NCBI GenBank assembly: GCA_016879935.1
Contig: JAACJQ010000307.1
Span: 1-64,000 of the forward strand
Length of the DNA: 64,000 bases
Reading direction: 5' to 3'
DNA from: Archangiaceae bacterium
Lineage (GTDB): Bacteria; Myxococcota; Myxococcia; Myxococcales; Myxococcaceae
Shown here: positions 18,829 through 27,844 of the stretch, one piece after another
Numbering within the stretch: position 1 is the first letter of the stretch
Layout: the number at the start of each line of letters is the position of its first letter
Position numbers and translations under genes: made by a program
The notes under the pieces: generated by a model
The model's database searches: none
What the model saw: the letters and a program-made list of their open reading frames with translations, nothing else
What the model was told of the DNA's origin: nothing

Positions 18829-20619
18829 ATGACGGATCGTACGAGAGTTCGCACCGACCCCGGCGCGCTGGTGAGTGGTCTGGCTGCCAAGCTGAACGAG
18901 CTGGAGCAGGCAGTCAGTCGCCAGAACGAGCGCTTCTCGGCCGTCATCGACGTCGGCACCCAGCTGTCGGCGGCGCGCGACGTCGACGCGCTGCTCCGCA
19001 CCGTGATGGACCGCCTCACCGGCCTGCTCGAAGCCGAGGCCGCCACGCTGTTCATGCACGACGCGAAGACCAACGAGCTCTGGTCGCGCGTGCTGAAGGG
19101 CGCGTCGATCAAGGAGCTGCGCCTGCCGGTCGACGCCGGCATCGCGGGGCACGTGTTTCGCTCGGGCAAGACGTTGCTGCTCGGAGACGCCTACGCCGAC
19201 GTGCGCTTCAACCCCGACATCGATCGCCAATCGGGCTTTCGCACGCGGTCGATCATCGCGGCGCCGCTGCGGCACGTCAGCGGCAAGGTGCTCGGCGTGC
19301 TCGAGGTGCTGCACCGCAAGGTCGACGCCTTCACGGCCGACGATCGCTCCCTCGTCGAGGGCGTCGCCACCCAGATCGCCGCCGTGTTGGACAACGTGCT
19401 GCTGCTCGATCAGCTCCGCGCGCGAAGCGACGAGCTCGCCCAGCGCGTGCGTGAACTCGACCTGCTGTACGGGCTCGAGCGCGCGGCCTCTTCGAGCGAT
19501 CAACACGTCGATCTGCTCGAGCGCATTCTGCAGACGGCCATCGACTCGGTGGGCGCGAAGGCGGGCAGCATTCTCGTCGCCGAAGAGGAGCGCGACAGCC
19601 TCTACTTCCGCAACACGAAGGGCGAGAAGAGCGACGCGCTGACCTCGGTGCGGCTCAAGACGGGGCAGGGCATCGCCGGCTACGTCGCTCTGACGGGGCA
19701 GACCGTGCGTGTCGATCGCGCGGACGACAGCGAGCACTACGACAAGACGATCGCCCGAAAGCTGGGTGTGTCGATCGGCGCCGTGCTCTGCGTTCCGATT
19801 CCCGGAGACGAGGGCCGACTGGGCTCGCTCGAGCTGCTGAACAAGAAGGGCGGGTTCAGCGAGGCCGACGAGCGGCTGGCGGTGTTGCTCGCAGGGCAGA
19901 TCGGGCGCGCGTTTGCGTCACGCCAGAGCCGCGAGGAGCAGGAGCGCAAGGCGCGCATGGCGTCGATCGGCCAGATGCTCGCGGGCGTGTTGCACGACCT
20001 GCGTACGCCGCTGACGGTGATCGCCGGCTACGCCGAGATGATGGCCGAAGAGCCGACCGACACGGCCCGCCGCGAGATGGCGCAGTCGATTCTCGCGCAG
20101 CTCGATCACGTAGCGGCCATGCAGCGAGAGACGCTGGCCTTCGCCCGCGGCGAGAAGTCGGTGCTGCTGCGCCGCGTGTACCTGCACGTCTTCATGCGCG
20201 AGCTCGAGGAACAGCTCGCCCGGGAGTTCGAGCAGTCGAAGGCCGAGCTGAAGGTCGTCACGACCTATACGGGCGCGGCGCGCTTCGACGAGAACAAGAT
20301 GAAGCGCGTGATCTTGAACCTCGCCCGCAACGCGATCGACGCCATGCCCGACGGCGGCAAGTTCACGCTCACCTGCGAACGTGAAGCCGACGACGTCATC
20401 TTCCGCGCGGCCGACACCGGCAACGGTGTTCCCGAGGCGATCGCCGATCGGCTGTTCGAGAGCTTCGTCACCTCGGGCAAGAAGAACGGCACCGGCCTGG
20501 GCCTCGCCATCGTGAAGAAGATCGTCGAGGAGCACGGCGGCGCGATCACCTTCAAGTCGCGGCCAGGCAAGGGCACCACGTTCGAGGCGCGAATTCCGGC
20601 GGGCGTGCCGGCCGACTAA
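18829..20619 (+). CDS. Cytoplasmic GAF-GAF sensor histidine kinase
   Basis: The 596-residue protein has no membrane segments. A short helix is followed by GAF1 (about 48-190), a coiled linker, GAF2 (about 225-365) and a HisKA-HATPase core. The phosphoacceptor is His389 in VLHDLRTPL. ATP-binding motifs are the N box NLARNAIDAMPDGG, the G1 box DTGNGVPE and the G2 box GTGLGLAIVKKI. GAF domains bind small ligands or light/redox cofactors; no cofactor Cys is obvious. No response regulator is adjacent, so the partner is unknown. The ATG at 18829 is preceded by a GAGGC-type purine stretch. Its stop overlaps by bases 20616-20619 the stop of the convergent TonB-like gene. Confidence 0.92.
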   Translation: MTDRTRVRTDPGALVSGLAAKLNELEQAVSRQNERFSAVIDVGTQLSAARDVDALLRTVMDRLTGLLEAEAATLFMHDAKTNELWSRVLKGASIKELRLPVDAGIAGHVFRSGKTLLLGDAYADVRFNPDIDRQSGFRTRSIIAAPLRHVSGKVLGVLEVLHRKVDAFTADDRSLVEGVATQIAAVLDNVLLLDQLRARSDELAQRVRELDLLYGLERAASSSDQHVDLLERILQTAIDSVGAKAGSILVAEEERDSLYFRNTKGEKSDALTSVRLKTGQGIAGYVALTGQTVRVDRADDSEHYDKTIARKLGVSIGAVLCVPIPGDEGRLGSLELLNKKGGFSEADERLAVLLAGQIGRAFASRQSREEQERKARMASIGQMLAGVLHDLRTPLTVIAGYAEMMAEEPTDTARREMAQSILAQLDHVAAMQRETLAFARGEKSVLLRRVYLHVFMRELEEQLAREFEQSKAELKVVTTYTGAARFDENKMKRVILNLARNAIDAMPDGGKFTLTCEREADDVIFRAADTGNGVPEAIADRLFESFVTSGKKNGTGLGLAIVKKIVEEHGGAITFKSRPGKGTTFEARIPAGVPAD

Positions 20620-21848
20620 TCCTGCGCGCGGAAGAGGCGCAGGCCCGGGCGGCCACCCATCTCGAGGTAGAAGCCAAACTGGAAGTGCACCGTCTGATCG
20701 GTCGCGATGAGCCCCGCGGGCGGGTTCGGGAACGGCTGAGCGCGCTCGAACGCCTTCACCGCCTCGAGGTCGAGGAAGTCGAGGCCCGACGACTTCTCGA
20801 CCCACGCTTCCTTCAGGTGGCCGTCGGGCGTGAGGGTCACCTGCAGCAAGGTCTGGCGGTCACGCCCGCCGTAGATCTGCAGGGTCGGGTCTCGGAGCCG
20901 CAGCTGCGCGTTCGGGTTCCAATGCTGGCCAACCGACTGCTTCACGCGATTGAAGAACGAGGCGTACTTCCACTCGCGGGTGTTGAGGAACGTGCCTTCA
21001 CCTTCGTCGACGTCCTGCAGGTGATCGTTCGCGGCCGCGCCAGAGACGGAGTCGAGCACCGACGGCGACGGCAGCAGGTTCACACCCACCTCGAGCCCCT
21101 TGCGGCCCTCACTCCCGTCGGTCTGCGCGCCGACCGTGCCCATCTGCAGGTTGAGCCGGTTCGAGTTGCCCTTCATCGCCTCGGTCTCGGTGCGGTTCGC
21201 GATGACGGGCCCGCCCGCTCCGAGCGTGGGCGCCTTGATCGTGAGCTCGGACTGGGCCTTCTGGTTCGGCACCTCGATCGCCATCGCCTTCGGCTGTTCG
21301 GTGAGCGGGCGATCGTCCTGGCCGACGCCGTTGTTGCCGCTCACGATGGCCTGCTCGACGGGGTCGGTGCCTTTCGCGTCGACTGCCTTCGTCGAGGTCC
21401 GCTGGGGCATGGCGTTTCGGTAGAACGCGGTCTGCTCCTTCGCGCGCGTCTCCTTCTTCACGGTGTTGTTGGTCTCGGCGGCGAACTTCGCATCGGGCGC
21501 GACTTCACCGTTGCCCGGCGCGACGTCGACGACCTGACCCGGCGCCTGTTCGGGCACCTTCTTCTCGACCTTCTTCTTCTCGGGGCGCTCCTTCGCCTTG
21601 CTCGCCAGCGAGGGCGCATCGGGGCCGCGGTTCTTCTCGAACTGCGCGGCGGTGAGCGGCCTGAACGAGACGGGTCGATCGGCGACGCGGCCCTGGCGTT
21701 TGAGCGGCGGCGTGTCGAGCTTGAGGTGCGAGAGGAAGAGCAGCACCAGCAGCATCACTCCGTGGCCCGCCAGCGCGAACACGAAGGCCAGACCGGCACG
21801 GAGCAGGGTCGGCTCTTTCGGCGCGTCGTGGCGGGGAACCAACAGCAC
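20616..21848 (-). CDS. TonB-like energy-transducer protein
   Basis: The 410-residue protein has a single membrane helix near residues 18-40 (GLAFVFALAGHGVMLLVLLF). A long Lys/Pro/Asn-rich periplasmic spacer follows, and a C-terminal TonB domain sits at about 310-400. That domain reads VTLTPDGHLKEAWVEKSSG, then LDLEAVKAFERAQPFPNPP, the usual TonB_C pattern. TonB proteins transmit ExbB/ExbD energy to outer-membrane receptors. No receptor or exb pair is adjacent; the nearest ExbB-ExbD-type genes lie about 36 kb away, so the link is uncertain. The start is GTG at 21848; the N-terminus agrees with the expected short cytoplasmic tail. It converges on the GAF kinase gene. Confidence 0.82.
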   Translation of the reverse strand: MLLVPRHDAPKEPTLLRAGLAFVFALAGHGVMLLVLLFLSHLKLDTPPLKRQGRVADRPVSFRPLTAAQFEKNRGPDAPSLASKAKERPEKKKVEKKVPEQAPGQVVDVAPGNGEVAPDAKFAAETNNTVKKETRAKEQTAFYRNAMPQRTSTKAVDAKGTDPVEQAIVSGNNGVGQDDRPLTEQPKAMAIEVPNQKAQSELTIKAPTLGAGGPVIANRTETEAMKGNSNRLNLQMGTVGAQTDGSEGRKGLEVGVNLLPSPSVLDSVSGAAANDHLQDVDEGEGTFLNTREWKYASFFNRVKQSVGQHWNPNAQLRLRDPTLQIYGGRDRQTLLQVTLTPDGHLKEAWVEKSSGLDFLDLEAVKAFERAQPFPNPPAGLIATDQTVHFQFGFYLEMGGRPGLRLFRAQD

Positions 21849-21925
21849 GGGCTCGAAGCATAACGCTGGCGCGCCGCGACGACAGGGCCCGAAAAGGCCG
21901 TGAATTCAGGCGGGTAGGTCGTGGG

Positions 21926-23644
21926 TCAATAGACCCGGCTGACGGTCGCCCCGCCGAAGTAGTGCTCGAGAATCTGCTGGTACGTCTGACCGGCCTCGGC
22001 TCGGCCAATCGCGCCCGTCTGGCACATGCCGACGCCGTGGCCCCAGCCGCCGCCCGTGAAGACCCACGCTGTGGGGCGGCCCTTCGCGTCGCGCTCGGCC
22101 TTCAGCTCGAACATGGCGCTGTTGAGGTTCGAGAAGAGGCGACGAATGACGAGCTCGCCGCGAATCGTGGTCGCGCCTTCTTCGCCCGAGATCTGAAGCA
22201 GCCTTGCGCGCCCCGAGACCCCACGCTCGCTCACCGTCATCGCCATCACGCGGCCGACCGAGAACTGCGCCAGCTTGTCGTCGACCTCTTTTGCCGTGAA
22301 GCGCTTCTCCCAGCGGAATTTCGTGGGCGCCGCGAAGGTCGACAGCCGGCAGGCGTAGGCGCCTTCGGTGGTGAGAAAGCCCTTCAGGTCCTTGCTCGGG
22401 CTGGGCGTCGCGGGTTTTCCAGGCAACAGATCGGGCACACCGCGCAGCGCCTGATTCGGCACGCCACCCCAGACGATCTCGTTGTGCTCGGTGTGGCCAC
22501 CGCACACGGCGCTGTAGACGGCGTCGACGAGGCGGCCGTCGAGATCGAACAGCATCTCTCCGCGCGTGGCGTCGACGGCAGCGTTGGTCGTAGCGGCCTC
22601 GCCCGAGACGCCGCGGTACACGGCGCAGTGCTGCTCGGTGCACAGGAAGTAGGGGTCGGCGACGTGTTTGAGGCCCACCTTCGCGAGCACCTCGGCGCGG
22701 GCGGTGACGGCCTGCGCTTTGAGCGCCTCGAGGTGCGCCTTCGCGAAGATCTCCGAGGGCACCAGGCCCTTGAGCAGATCCTCCATGCCGATCTGGTTGA
22801 TGACGGCGATGCGGCCGGTGCGATCGGGCGAGAACTGAATCGCCCCGCGGTACGAGCGATCTTCGAAGTTGTGAAAGTCGTAGCCAACGCCGAACTCGAC
22901 GCGTTTGACGTCGATGGGCGTGCCGTCTGGCGACTCGGCGACCAGCTTGTCCTGGGCGGTGGCGATGACGGTGCCGGCGCCGTCGAGCAGCTCGAGCGTG
23001 GCCTTCTGCGGGGTCTTCACCTCTTCGAGCAGCGAGGTGCGCACCTGGTACTTCGTGAGGATCTCGGCCTGCTGGGGCGCGAGCGAGGCGGGCGGGGCGG
23101 GGGGTTGATCGACGACCAGGACGTAGCGGCGCGTGTCGATCACCTTGCCGGCGATGCCGTACAGCGCTCCCAGCACCTGCGGCTTCGTCGACAGCCCGCG
23201 CTCGGTCCACTCCTGCTGCGCCGAGGCGAGGCCGACCTTGTCGTTGAACGCCACCTCGGCGATCTGAATGCGCGCGACCAGCTCGGCGGGAGCGCCCTTC
23301 ACGAGCTTCACCTGCCAGTCGGTGCCGGCGGGCCCTTCGACGACCTTCTCGACGGGCTGCCGCTCCACCACCGACGACACACGAAAGCGCAGGCGGCCCT
23401 TCGAGCCGAACGAGACCGCCGCGTTGCCTTCCATCAGCCGCACGGGAATGACGGGGGCTCCGTTGCGGAAGTCGAGGCGGCGCGACTCGGCGGCGCCCGG
23501 CGCGGGGGGAAGGTCGGCGCTTCGCGTGGTGACTCCGGCGTCAGCGGCCTTCGGTGCAGGCGGCGGCGGCATCGGCACGTCGGCCGGAGGTGCAGCGTGC
23601 GCGCAAGCGGCACAGAGGGTGACGAGCAGCGCTCCACGAAACAC
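21926..23644 (-). CDS. SpoIID/LytB-domain protein, probable peptidoglycan lytic enzyme
   Basis: The 572-residue exported protein begins with a signal peptide; the Cys in AACAHA could be a lipobox variant. The SpoIID/LytB domain occupies about residues 280-570. Its typical stretches are YRGAIQF, GMEDLLKGLVPSEIF, LEALKAQAVTARAEVLAK, VYSAVCGGHTEHNE and the terminal GWGHGVGMCQTGA, GQTYQQILEHYF. In spore-formers SpoIID cleaves denuded glycan strands. In myxobacteria such proteins probably remodel the cell wall, though a role in sporulation is only a guess. The start is GTG at 23644, 67 bases downstream of the tRNA-Cys gene on the same strand, so it may sit on a read-through transcript. Cys pairs near CTEQHC could form disulphides. 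Confidence 0.88.
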   Translation of the reverse strand: MFRGALLVTLCAACAHAAPPADVPMPPPPAPKAADAGVTTRSADLPPAPGAAESRRLDFRNGAPVIPVRLMEGNAAVSFGSKGRLRFRVSSVVERQPVEKVVEGPAGTDWQVKLVKGAPAELVARIQIAEVAFNDKVGLASAQQEWTERGLSTKPQVLGALYGIAGKVIDTRRYVLVVDQPPAPPASLAPQQAEILTKYQVRTSLLEEVKTPQKATLELLDGAGTVIATAQDKLVAESPDGTPIDVKRVEFGVGYDFHNFEDRSYRGAIQFSPDRTGRIAVINQIGMEDLLKGLVPSEIFAKAHLEALKAQAVTARAEVLAKVGLKHVADPYFLCTEQHCAVYRGVSGEAATTNAAVDATRGEMLFDLDGRLVDAVYSAVCGGHTEHNEIVWGGVPNQALRGVPDLLPGKPATPSPSKDLKGFLTTEGAYACRLSTFAAPTKFRWEKRFTAKEVDDKLAQFSVGRVMAMTVSERGVSGRARLLQISGEEGATTIRGELVIRRLFSNLNSAMFELKAERDAKGRPTAWVFTGGGWGHGVGMCQTGAIGRAEAGQTYQQILEHYFGGATVSRVY

Positions 23645-23711
23645 ACGGCACCCGGAAACGACGAAGCCCGAAGTGCCGGCCCCGTGAGGCAGGCAACTTC
23701 GGGCGTTTGAG

Positions 23712-23783
23712 AGGCGGCACCCGGATTCGAACCGGGGGATGAGGGTTTTGCAGACCCTTGCCTTACCACTTGGCTATGCCGCC
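23712..23783 (-). tRNA. tRNA-Cys (anticodon GCA)
   Basis: The 72-base gene folds as a complete cloverleaf. The acceptor arm GGCGGCA pairs with TGCCGCC. The anticodon stem AGGGT/ACCCT closes the loop CTGCAAA with anticodon GCA. The T arm is CCCGG-TTCGAAT-CCGGG. The discriminator base is U, the key identity element for cysteinyl-tRNA synthetase. CCA is not encoded. It lies between the SpoIID gene (same strand, 67 bases downstream) and the divergent acyl-CoA dehydrogenase gene. Confidence 0.97.
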
Positions 23784-23872
23784 GAACCGGGGGCGCTTTT
23801 ACGTAGAAGAATTCCGAAACGCAACGAAGCAGACGGGTCGAGGCGGGCGACCTGACCAGCACTGGAGACGCC

Positions 23873-25024
23873 ATGAGCAGCGGCTTTGCCACCTTCACCG
23901 AGGAGCACGAGGCCTTCCGACGCACCGTGCGGGCCTTCGTCGAGCGCGAGATTCTGCCCAACGTGAACGCCTGGGAAGAGGCCGAGGCCTTCCCGCGGGA
24001 GCTGTACGACAAGGCGGCCGAGCAGGGCTTCTTCGGGCTCAAGTACGACGAGAAGTTCGGCGGCTCGAACGCGGGCTACTTCTACGAGGCGGTGCTGCAC
24101 GAGGAGCTCTCGAAGTGCCGCTCCGGTGGTGTGGCAGCGGGGTTGGGCGCGCAGGCCACCATCGCGACCGGTCCGCTCCATCTGTTCGGCAACGACGAGC
24201 TCAAGCAGCGCTTCCTGGCCCCGGCGATTCGCGCCGAGAAGATCGGTGCCTTCGGTGTCACCGAGCCGGGCGCTGGCAGCGACGTGGCCGGGCTCCAGAC
24301 GACGGCGAAGCGCGATGGCGACTTCTACGTGGTGAACGGCTCCAAGACGTACATCACCAACGGCGTGGTGGCCGACTACGTCATCGCGGCCGTGAAGACC
24401 GACCCGTCACGAGGCCACAAGGGCCTCTCGATGTTGGTGATCGAGAAGGGCACGCCCGGCTTCGGGGTCTCGAAGAAGCTCAAGAAGCTCGGCTGGCGGG
24501 CGAGCGACACCGCCGAGCTCTTCTTCGACGACTGCCGCGTGCCGGTGAAGAACCTGCTCGGCGTCGAGAACGACGGCTTCGCGCAGGTGATGGGCAACTT
24601 CGTCTGGGAGCGCATCACGCTCGCGCTCGGCTCGGTCGGCGCCGCGCAGGACATTCTCGAGTTGGCCCAGAAGTACGTCACCGAGCGCCAGGCCTTCGGG
24701 CAGCCCGTGGCGAAGTTCCAGGTGGTGAAGCACGAGCTGGCCGAGATGGCGACCGAGCTCGAGGCGGCGCGGCAGCTCACGTACCACGCGCTCCGGCTTC
24801 ACGCGGCGGGGGAGTGGGCGCTGGGCCCGACGGCGATGGCGAAGAAGTACGCGACCGAGATGTGCTGCAGGCTGGCCGACCGTGCGCTGCAGCTCCACGG
24901 CGGGGCTGGCTACATGATGGAGTACGACATTCAGCGGCACTGGCGAGACGCGCGCCTGGGGCCCATCGGGGGCGGCACCAGCGAGATCATGAACGAGATC
25001 ATCGCGCGGCAGCTCGGGCTGTGA
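23873..25024 (+). CDS. Acyl-CoA dehydrogenase
   Basis: This is an FAD flavoenzyme that oxidises acyl-CoA to 2-enoyl-CoA and passes electrons to electron-transfer flavoprotein. The 383 residues match the family length. Signatures include FGVTEPGAGSDVAGLQT, NGSKTYITNG and the C-terminal LHGGAGYMMEYDIQRHWRD. The short-chain-type catalytic Glu position reads GGGTSEI. A Glu at 246 (FVWERITLALG) instead sits where isovaleryl- and long-chain-type enzymes carry their base. Substrate therefore more likely resembles long-chain or branched acyl-CoA. A nearby ATG at 23873 after GGAGACGCC provides the start. No other beta-oxidation genes are adjacent. Confidence 0.93.
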   Translation: MSSGFATFTEEHEAFRRTVRAFVEREILPNVNAWEEAEAFPRELYDKAAEQGFFGLKYDEKFGGSNAGYFYEAVLHEELSKCRSGGVAAGLGAQATIATGPLHLFGNDELKQRFLAPAIRAEKIGAFGVTEPGAGSDVAGLQTTAKRDGDFYVVNGSKTYITNGVVADYVIAAVKTDPSRGHKGLSMLVIEKGTPGFGVSKKLKKLGWRASDTAELFFDDCRVPVKNLLGVENDGFAQVMGNFVWERITLALGSVGAAQDILELAQKYVTERQAFGQPVAKFQVVKHELAEMATELEAARQLTYHALRLHAAGEWALGPTAMAKKYATEMCCRLADRALQLHGGAGYMMEYDIQRHWRDARLGPIGGGTSEIMNEIIARQLGL

Positions 25025-25029
25025 CGCTC

Positions 25030-25290
25030 TCAACGCCCGCAGGAGACGCAGAAGCGGGCATCAGGCACGGCGCGCAGCCGATCGCGGCCGATGGCGCCAC
25101 CACACTGCATGCAACGCCCCCACGTTCCGGCGTCGATTCGCAGTAGCGCGTCTTCGATGTCTCGCAACTCGATCTGAAGGGCATCGCTGGCGGGTTGAGC
25201 ACGCAAGACCTCGCGACGAGCGACCAACGCACGACGCGCGTCGGCCGTCATCCCTGTGCCATACCCGACATGGTGGTTCCCGCCAGACAT
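25030..25290 (-). CDS. DksA/TraR-type zinc-finger protein
   Basis: The 86-residue protein has an N-terminal helix pair (DARRALVARREVL, QIELRDIEDALLRI) and a C-terminal four-Cys zinc finger, CMQC and CVSC separated by 17 residues, typical of DksA/TraR proteins. These bind the secondary channel of RNA polymerase and adjust promoter responses, often with ppGpp. The coiled-coil tip acidic motif DxxDxA of DksA is absent, and the protein is about half the length of DksA, closer to TraR or stress-type small members. It converges on the acyl-CoA dehydrogenase gene with a five-base gap. The start at ATG 25290 gives a short His/Gly-rich lead. Confidence 0.82.
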   Translation of the reverse strand: MSGGNHHVGYGTGMTADARRALVARREVLRAQPASDALQIELRDIEDALLRIDAGTWGRCMQCGGAIGRDRLRAVPDARFCVSCGR

Positions 25291-25399
25291 GCAACGAACC
25301 TTCGTGCAATTCGTGAACCACGATTCCGTGGCCCGGTCGCGGCGTTGAAACCTTGCTCCCGGTCAAGCCTTGGTAGGCGGGGTTCCATCAGTTCTCAAC

Positions 25400-25879
25400 T
25401 CATTCTGTTGGGGTGAGGAAGCTGACATGGCAGGTGACGCACGTCTGAATGGTCCGGCCATAGGCATCGGCCACCGCGGCGTCGTCGCGGTTCTTTGCGG
25501 CCTCGGCGAGGGCTTTTGCGCGTTCGCGAAGCTCGTCCTGGAGCAAGAAGAAGCGTTCGGGCAGGGCGCTGTTCAGCTCGTCCCTCGTGTCAGGGAGAGG
25601 TCGGGTGATGCGGGGTTCGCCCGAGATGGTCTGGGCGACGGCCACGACGACGTCACGTCTGAGCAACACCACACCCGTGGCGAGCTGATTCAGATCGCGG
25701 CCGTGACGCTCCATGCGCCGTCGGAGCAACTGTCGCGCGAGCTCGTTCAGAATGGGCGGCGCCTTCTCGGTCTTTTCGACCTTCTCGGCGACGGGCCTGG
25801 GCTCCTTCTTCGGAGTCTTCTCGTCCGCGAACGCGGGGGACAGCGACAGCACCACGACTGCCAGGAGGAGAGGTCGCAT
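25400..25879 (-). CDS. Small periplasmic c-type cytochrome-like protein
   Basis: From ATG 25877-25879 the product has 159 residues with a clean signal peptide (MRPLLLAVVVLSLSPAFA). A GTG start at 25909 would add ten residues and spoil the signal. The mature part is helical and charged. A single haem c attachment motif CVTCH lies at 147-151, close to the C-terminus. This is the pattern of four-helix cytochrome c' -like proteins, which carry CxxCH at the end of the last helix. Function is unknown; it may shuttle electrons or bind a gas. It is divergent from the universal stress protein gene. Confidence 0.78.
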   Translation of the reverse strand: MRPLLLAVVVLSLSPAFADEKTPKKEPRPVAEKVEKTEKAPPILNELARQLLRRRMERHGRDLNQLATGVVLLRRDVVVAVAQTISGEPRITRPLPDTRDELNSALPERFFLLQDELRERAKALAEAAKNRDDAAVADAYGRTIQTCVTCHVSFLTPTE

Positions 25880-25972
25880 GACTGCTTTCGGTAGCAAGCA
25901 GACGGCCACGATGTCGCTGTCGGCCCGACATGTGCAAAGCCCTGTAGCGAGGCCCGTAGCCGGAGGAGCACC

Positions 25973-26383
25973 ATGAAGAAGATCCTCGTGGCGATCGATG
26001 GTTCAGAAGCGGCGATGCACGCCGTGCGCACCGCCGTGACGCTCGCGAAGGGGCTGCATGCCGATCTCACCCTCGCGCATGTGGTTCCTCCGACGTTCGT
26101 TCCCCCCGAGGTTCCCTTTGGCGTTCAGCCGTGGACCGACGAGGCCGTTCAGGCCGGCGAGCGGTTGCTCGAAGAGGCCGTCGCCGAGGCCGGCATCACC
26201 TGCGATCGCCTCAACGTCACGGGTTCACCGGCGGAGCGCCTGGCCGACATCGCCGATCAGGGCGCGTTCGATCTCGTCGTCGTGGGCTCGAAGGGACGGG
26301 GCGCGGTGGCTCGGATGCTGGTAGGGAGCGTCACCGACCGCCTCGTCCACATCTGCAAACGCCCGATTCTCGTGGTCCGCTAA
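25973..26383 (+). CDS. Universal stress protein, UspA family
   Basis: This single-domain Usp has 136 residues. It starts [17 protein letters not shown], and the C-terminal nucleotide-binding motif reads [19 protein letters not shown] followed by CKRPILVVR. The G-2x-G-9x-G(S/T) spacing is intact, so ATP binding is expected. Usp proteins support survival under starvation, oxidative or respiratory stress. A strong ribosome binding site (GGAGGA) precedes ATG 25973. The gene is divergent from the cytochrome gene and 51 bases upstream of the NtrC-type regulator. Confidence 0.93.
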   Translation: MKKILVAIDGSEAAMHAVRTAVTLAKGLHADLTLAHVVPPTFVPPEVPFGVQPWTDEAVQAGERLLEEAVAEAGITCDRLNVTGSPAERLADIADQGAFDLVVVGSKGRGAVARMLVGSVTDRLVHICKRPILVVR

Positions 26384-26434
26384 CCATCTCGCAGAAATTG
26401 CCGCCGCCCCAAGGGGCGCGCAGGAAATGCACTC

Positions 26435-27832
26435 ATGGCACATCGAATCCTGGTGGTGGACGACGAGCAGAACGCGCGTGAAGGGCTCACGACGATCCTC
26501 CGAGAGGAAGGGTACGACGTCGTCGAGGCCGCCGACGGTGAAGCAGGCCTCGAGAAGCTGACGCAGACCAACCCTGACGCGGTGCTCTGCGACATCAAGA
26601 TGCCGAAGATGGACGGCCTGCAGCTGCTCAAGCGGGCGCGCGCCGACGGCTTCGACAACCTGTTCATCATGGTGACGGCGTTCGGGAGCATCGAGACGGC
26701 CGTCGAGGCGATGCGGGGCGGGGCGCACGACTACATCACCAAGCCCGTCGACGTGAGCGCGGTGCTGGTGAAGCTCGAGAAGGCGCTCGAGACGCGGCAG
26801 CTGCGACGCGACAATGCGCTGTTGCGGGAGCGGCTGCACGAGAAGCACCGCTTCAACAACATCGTCGGCGAGAGCGGCGAGCTGCAGGCCGTGTTCGACG
26901 TGGTGAAGCGCGCGGCGCCGACGAAGGCGACGGTGCTGGTGCTTGGTGAGTCGGGTACCGGCAAAGAGCTCATCGCCCAGGCGATTCATGAAGAGTCGCA
27001 GCGGCGCGACAAGCCGTTCGTGAAGGTGAACTGCGCGGCCCTCAGCGAGACCCTGCTCGAGTCGGAGCTGTTCGGCCACGAGAAGGGGAGCTTCACGGGG
27101 GCGGCGGGCAAACGCGAGGGTCGCTTCGAGCTCGCCGATGGCGGCACGCTCTTCCTCGACGAGATCGGCGACGTGACGCCTGCGCTGCAGGTGAAGCTGT
27201 TGCGGGTGCTCCAGCAGAAGGAGTTCGAGCGCGTCGGCGGTACGCAGACGTTGAAGGTCGACGTGCGCGTGGTGGCGGCGACGAACAAGGATCTCGCGGC
27301 CGAGGTGAAGGCCAGCAAGTTTCGCGAAGACCTCTACTACCGCCTCAACGTGGTGAGCGTGACGCTGCCGCCGCTGCGCAAGCGCAAGTCAGACATTCCT
27401 TCGCTCGTGAGCCACTTCATCGAGAAGTACAACGACGCTCACGGCAAGACGGTGAAGGGCCTCGCGCCGGGCACGCTGAACGCCCTCTTGTCCTATGACT
27501 GGCCGGGCAACGTGCGCGAGCTGTCGAACGTGGTGGAGCGCGCCGTCGTGCTTGCCCGTGAGAACGAGCTCACCAGTGACGACCTGCCGGCGACGCTGCG
27601 TGGCCCGCGGCCGAAAGATCGCAGCCCCGACTCCCTCATTCCGGGCGCGACGCTGTACGAGATCGAGCGCGAAGCCATTCTGCGCACGCTCGAGATGGTC
27701 GACGGCTCGACCTCGCGTGCCGCCGACATTCTGGGCATCTCGGTGCGCAAGATTCAGTACCGGCTCAAGGAGTACGCGCAGCAGGACGCGGGTGCGCCGA
27801 TTCCGTCTGACGATCACCACGAGCCGAACTGA
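26435..27832 (+). CDS. Sigma-54-dependent response regulator, NtrC family
   Basis: The 465-residue protein has a receiver domain (1-120; phosphoacceptor Asp53 in [11 protein letters not shown]), a sigma-54-activating AAA+ domain (about 140-375; Walker A GESGTGKE at 171-178) and a C-terminal Fis-type helix-turn-helix ([18 protein letters not shown]). The sigma-54 contact loop reads GSFTGA at 218-223 instead of the usual GAFTGA, a tolerated variant in this family. It should activate sigma-54 promoters after phosphorylation by an unlinked kinase; no kinase is adjacent on this strand. Start ATG 26435; the preceding gap holds a small GCCC-CAAG-GGGC palindrome (26406-26417). Confidence 0.95.
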   Translation: MAHRILVVDDEQNAREGLTTILREEGYDVVEAADGEAGLEKLTQTNPDAVLCDIKMPKMDGLQLLKRARADGFDNLFIMVTAFGSIETAVEAMRGGAHDYITKPVDVSAVLVKLEKALETRQLRRDNALLRERLHEKHRFNNIVGESGELQAVFDVVKRAAPTKATVLVLGESGTGKELIAQAIHEESQRRDKPFVKVNCAALSETLLESELFGHEKGSFTGAAGKREGRFELADGGTLFLDEIGDVTPALQVKLLRVLQQKEFERVGGTQTLKVDVRVVAATNKDLAAEVKASKFREDLYYRLNVVSVTLPPLRKRKSDIPSLVSHFIEKYNDAHGKTVKGLAPGTLNALLSYDWPGNVRELSNVVERAVVLARENELTSDDLPATLRGPRPKDRSPDSLIPGATLYEIEREAILRTLEMVDGSTSRAADILGISVRKIQYRLKEYAQQDAGAPIPSDDHHEPN

Positions 27833-27844
27833 GCGACGGCCGGC

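Noticed and set aside
23645-23783. tRNA-Cys as an integration (att) site.
   Set aside because: No direct repeat of the tRNA 3' end and no integrase nearby.
26406-26417. GCCC-CAAG-GGGC palindrome before the NtrC-type gene as terminator or operator.
   Set aside because: Four-pair stem, no T-run, and such palindromes are common by chance in this GC-rich DNA.
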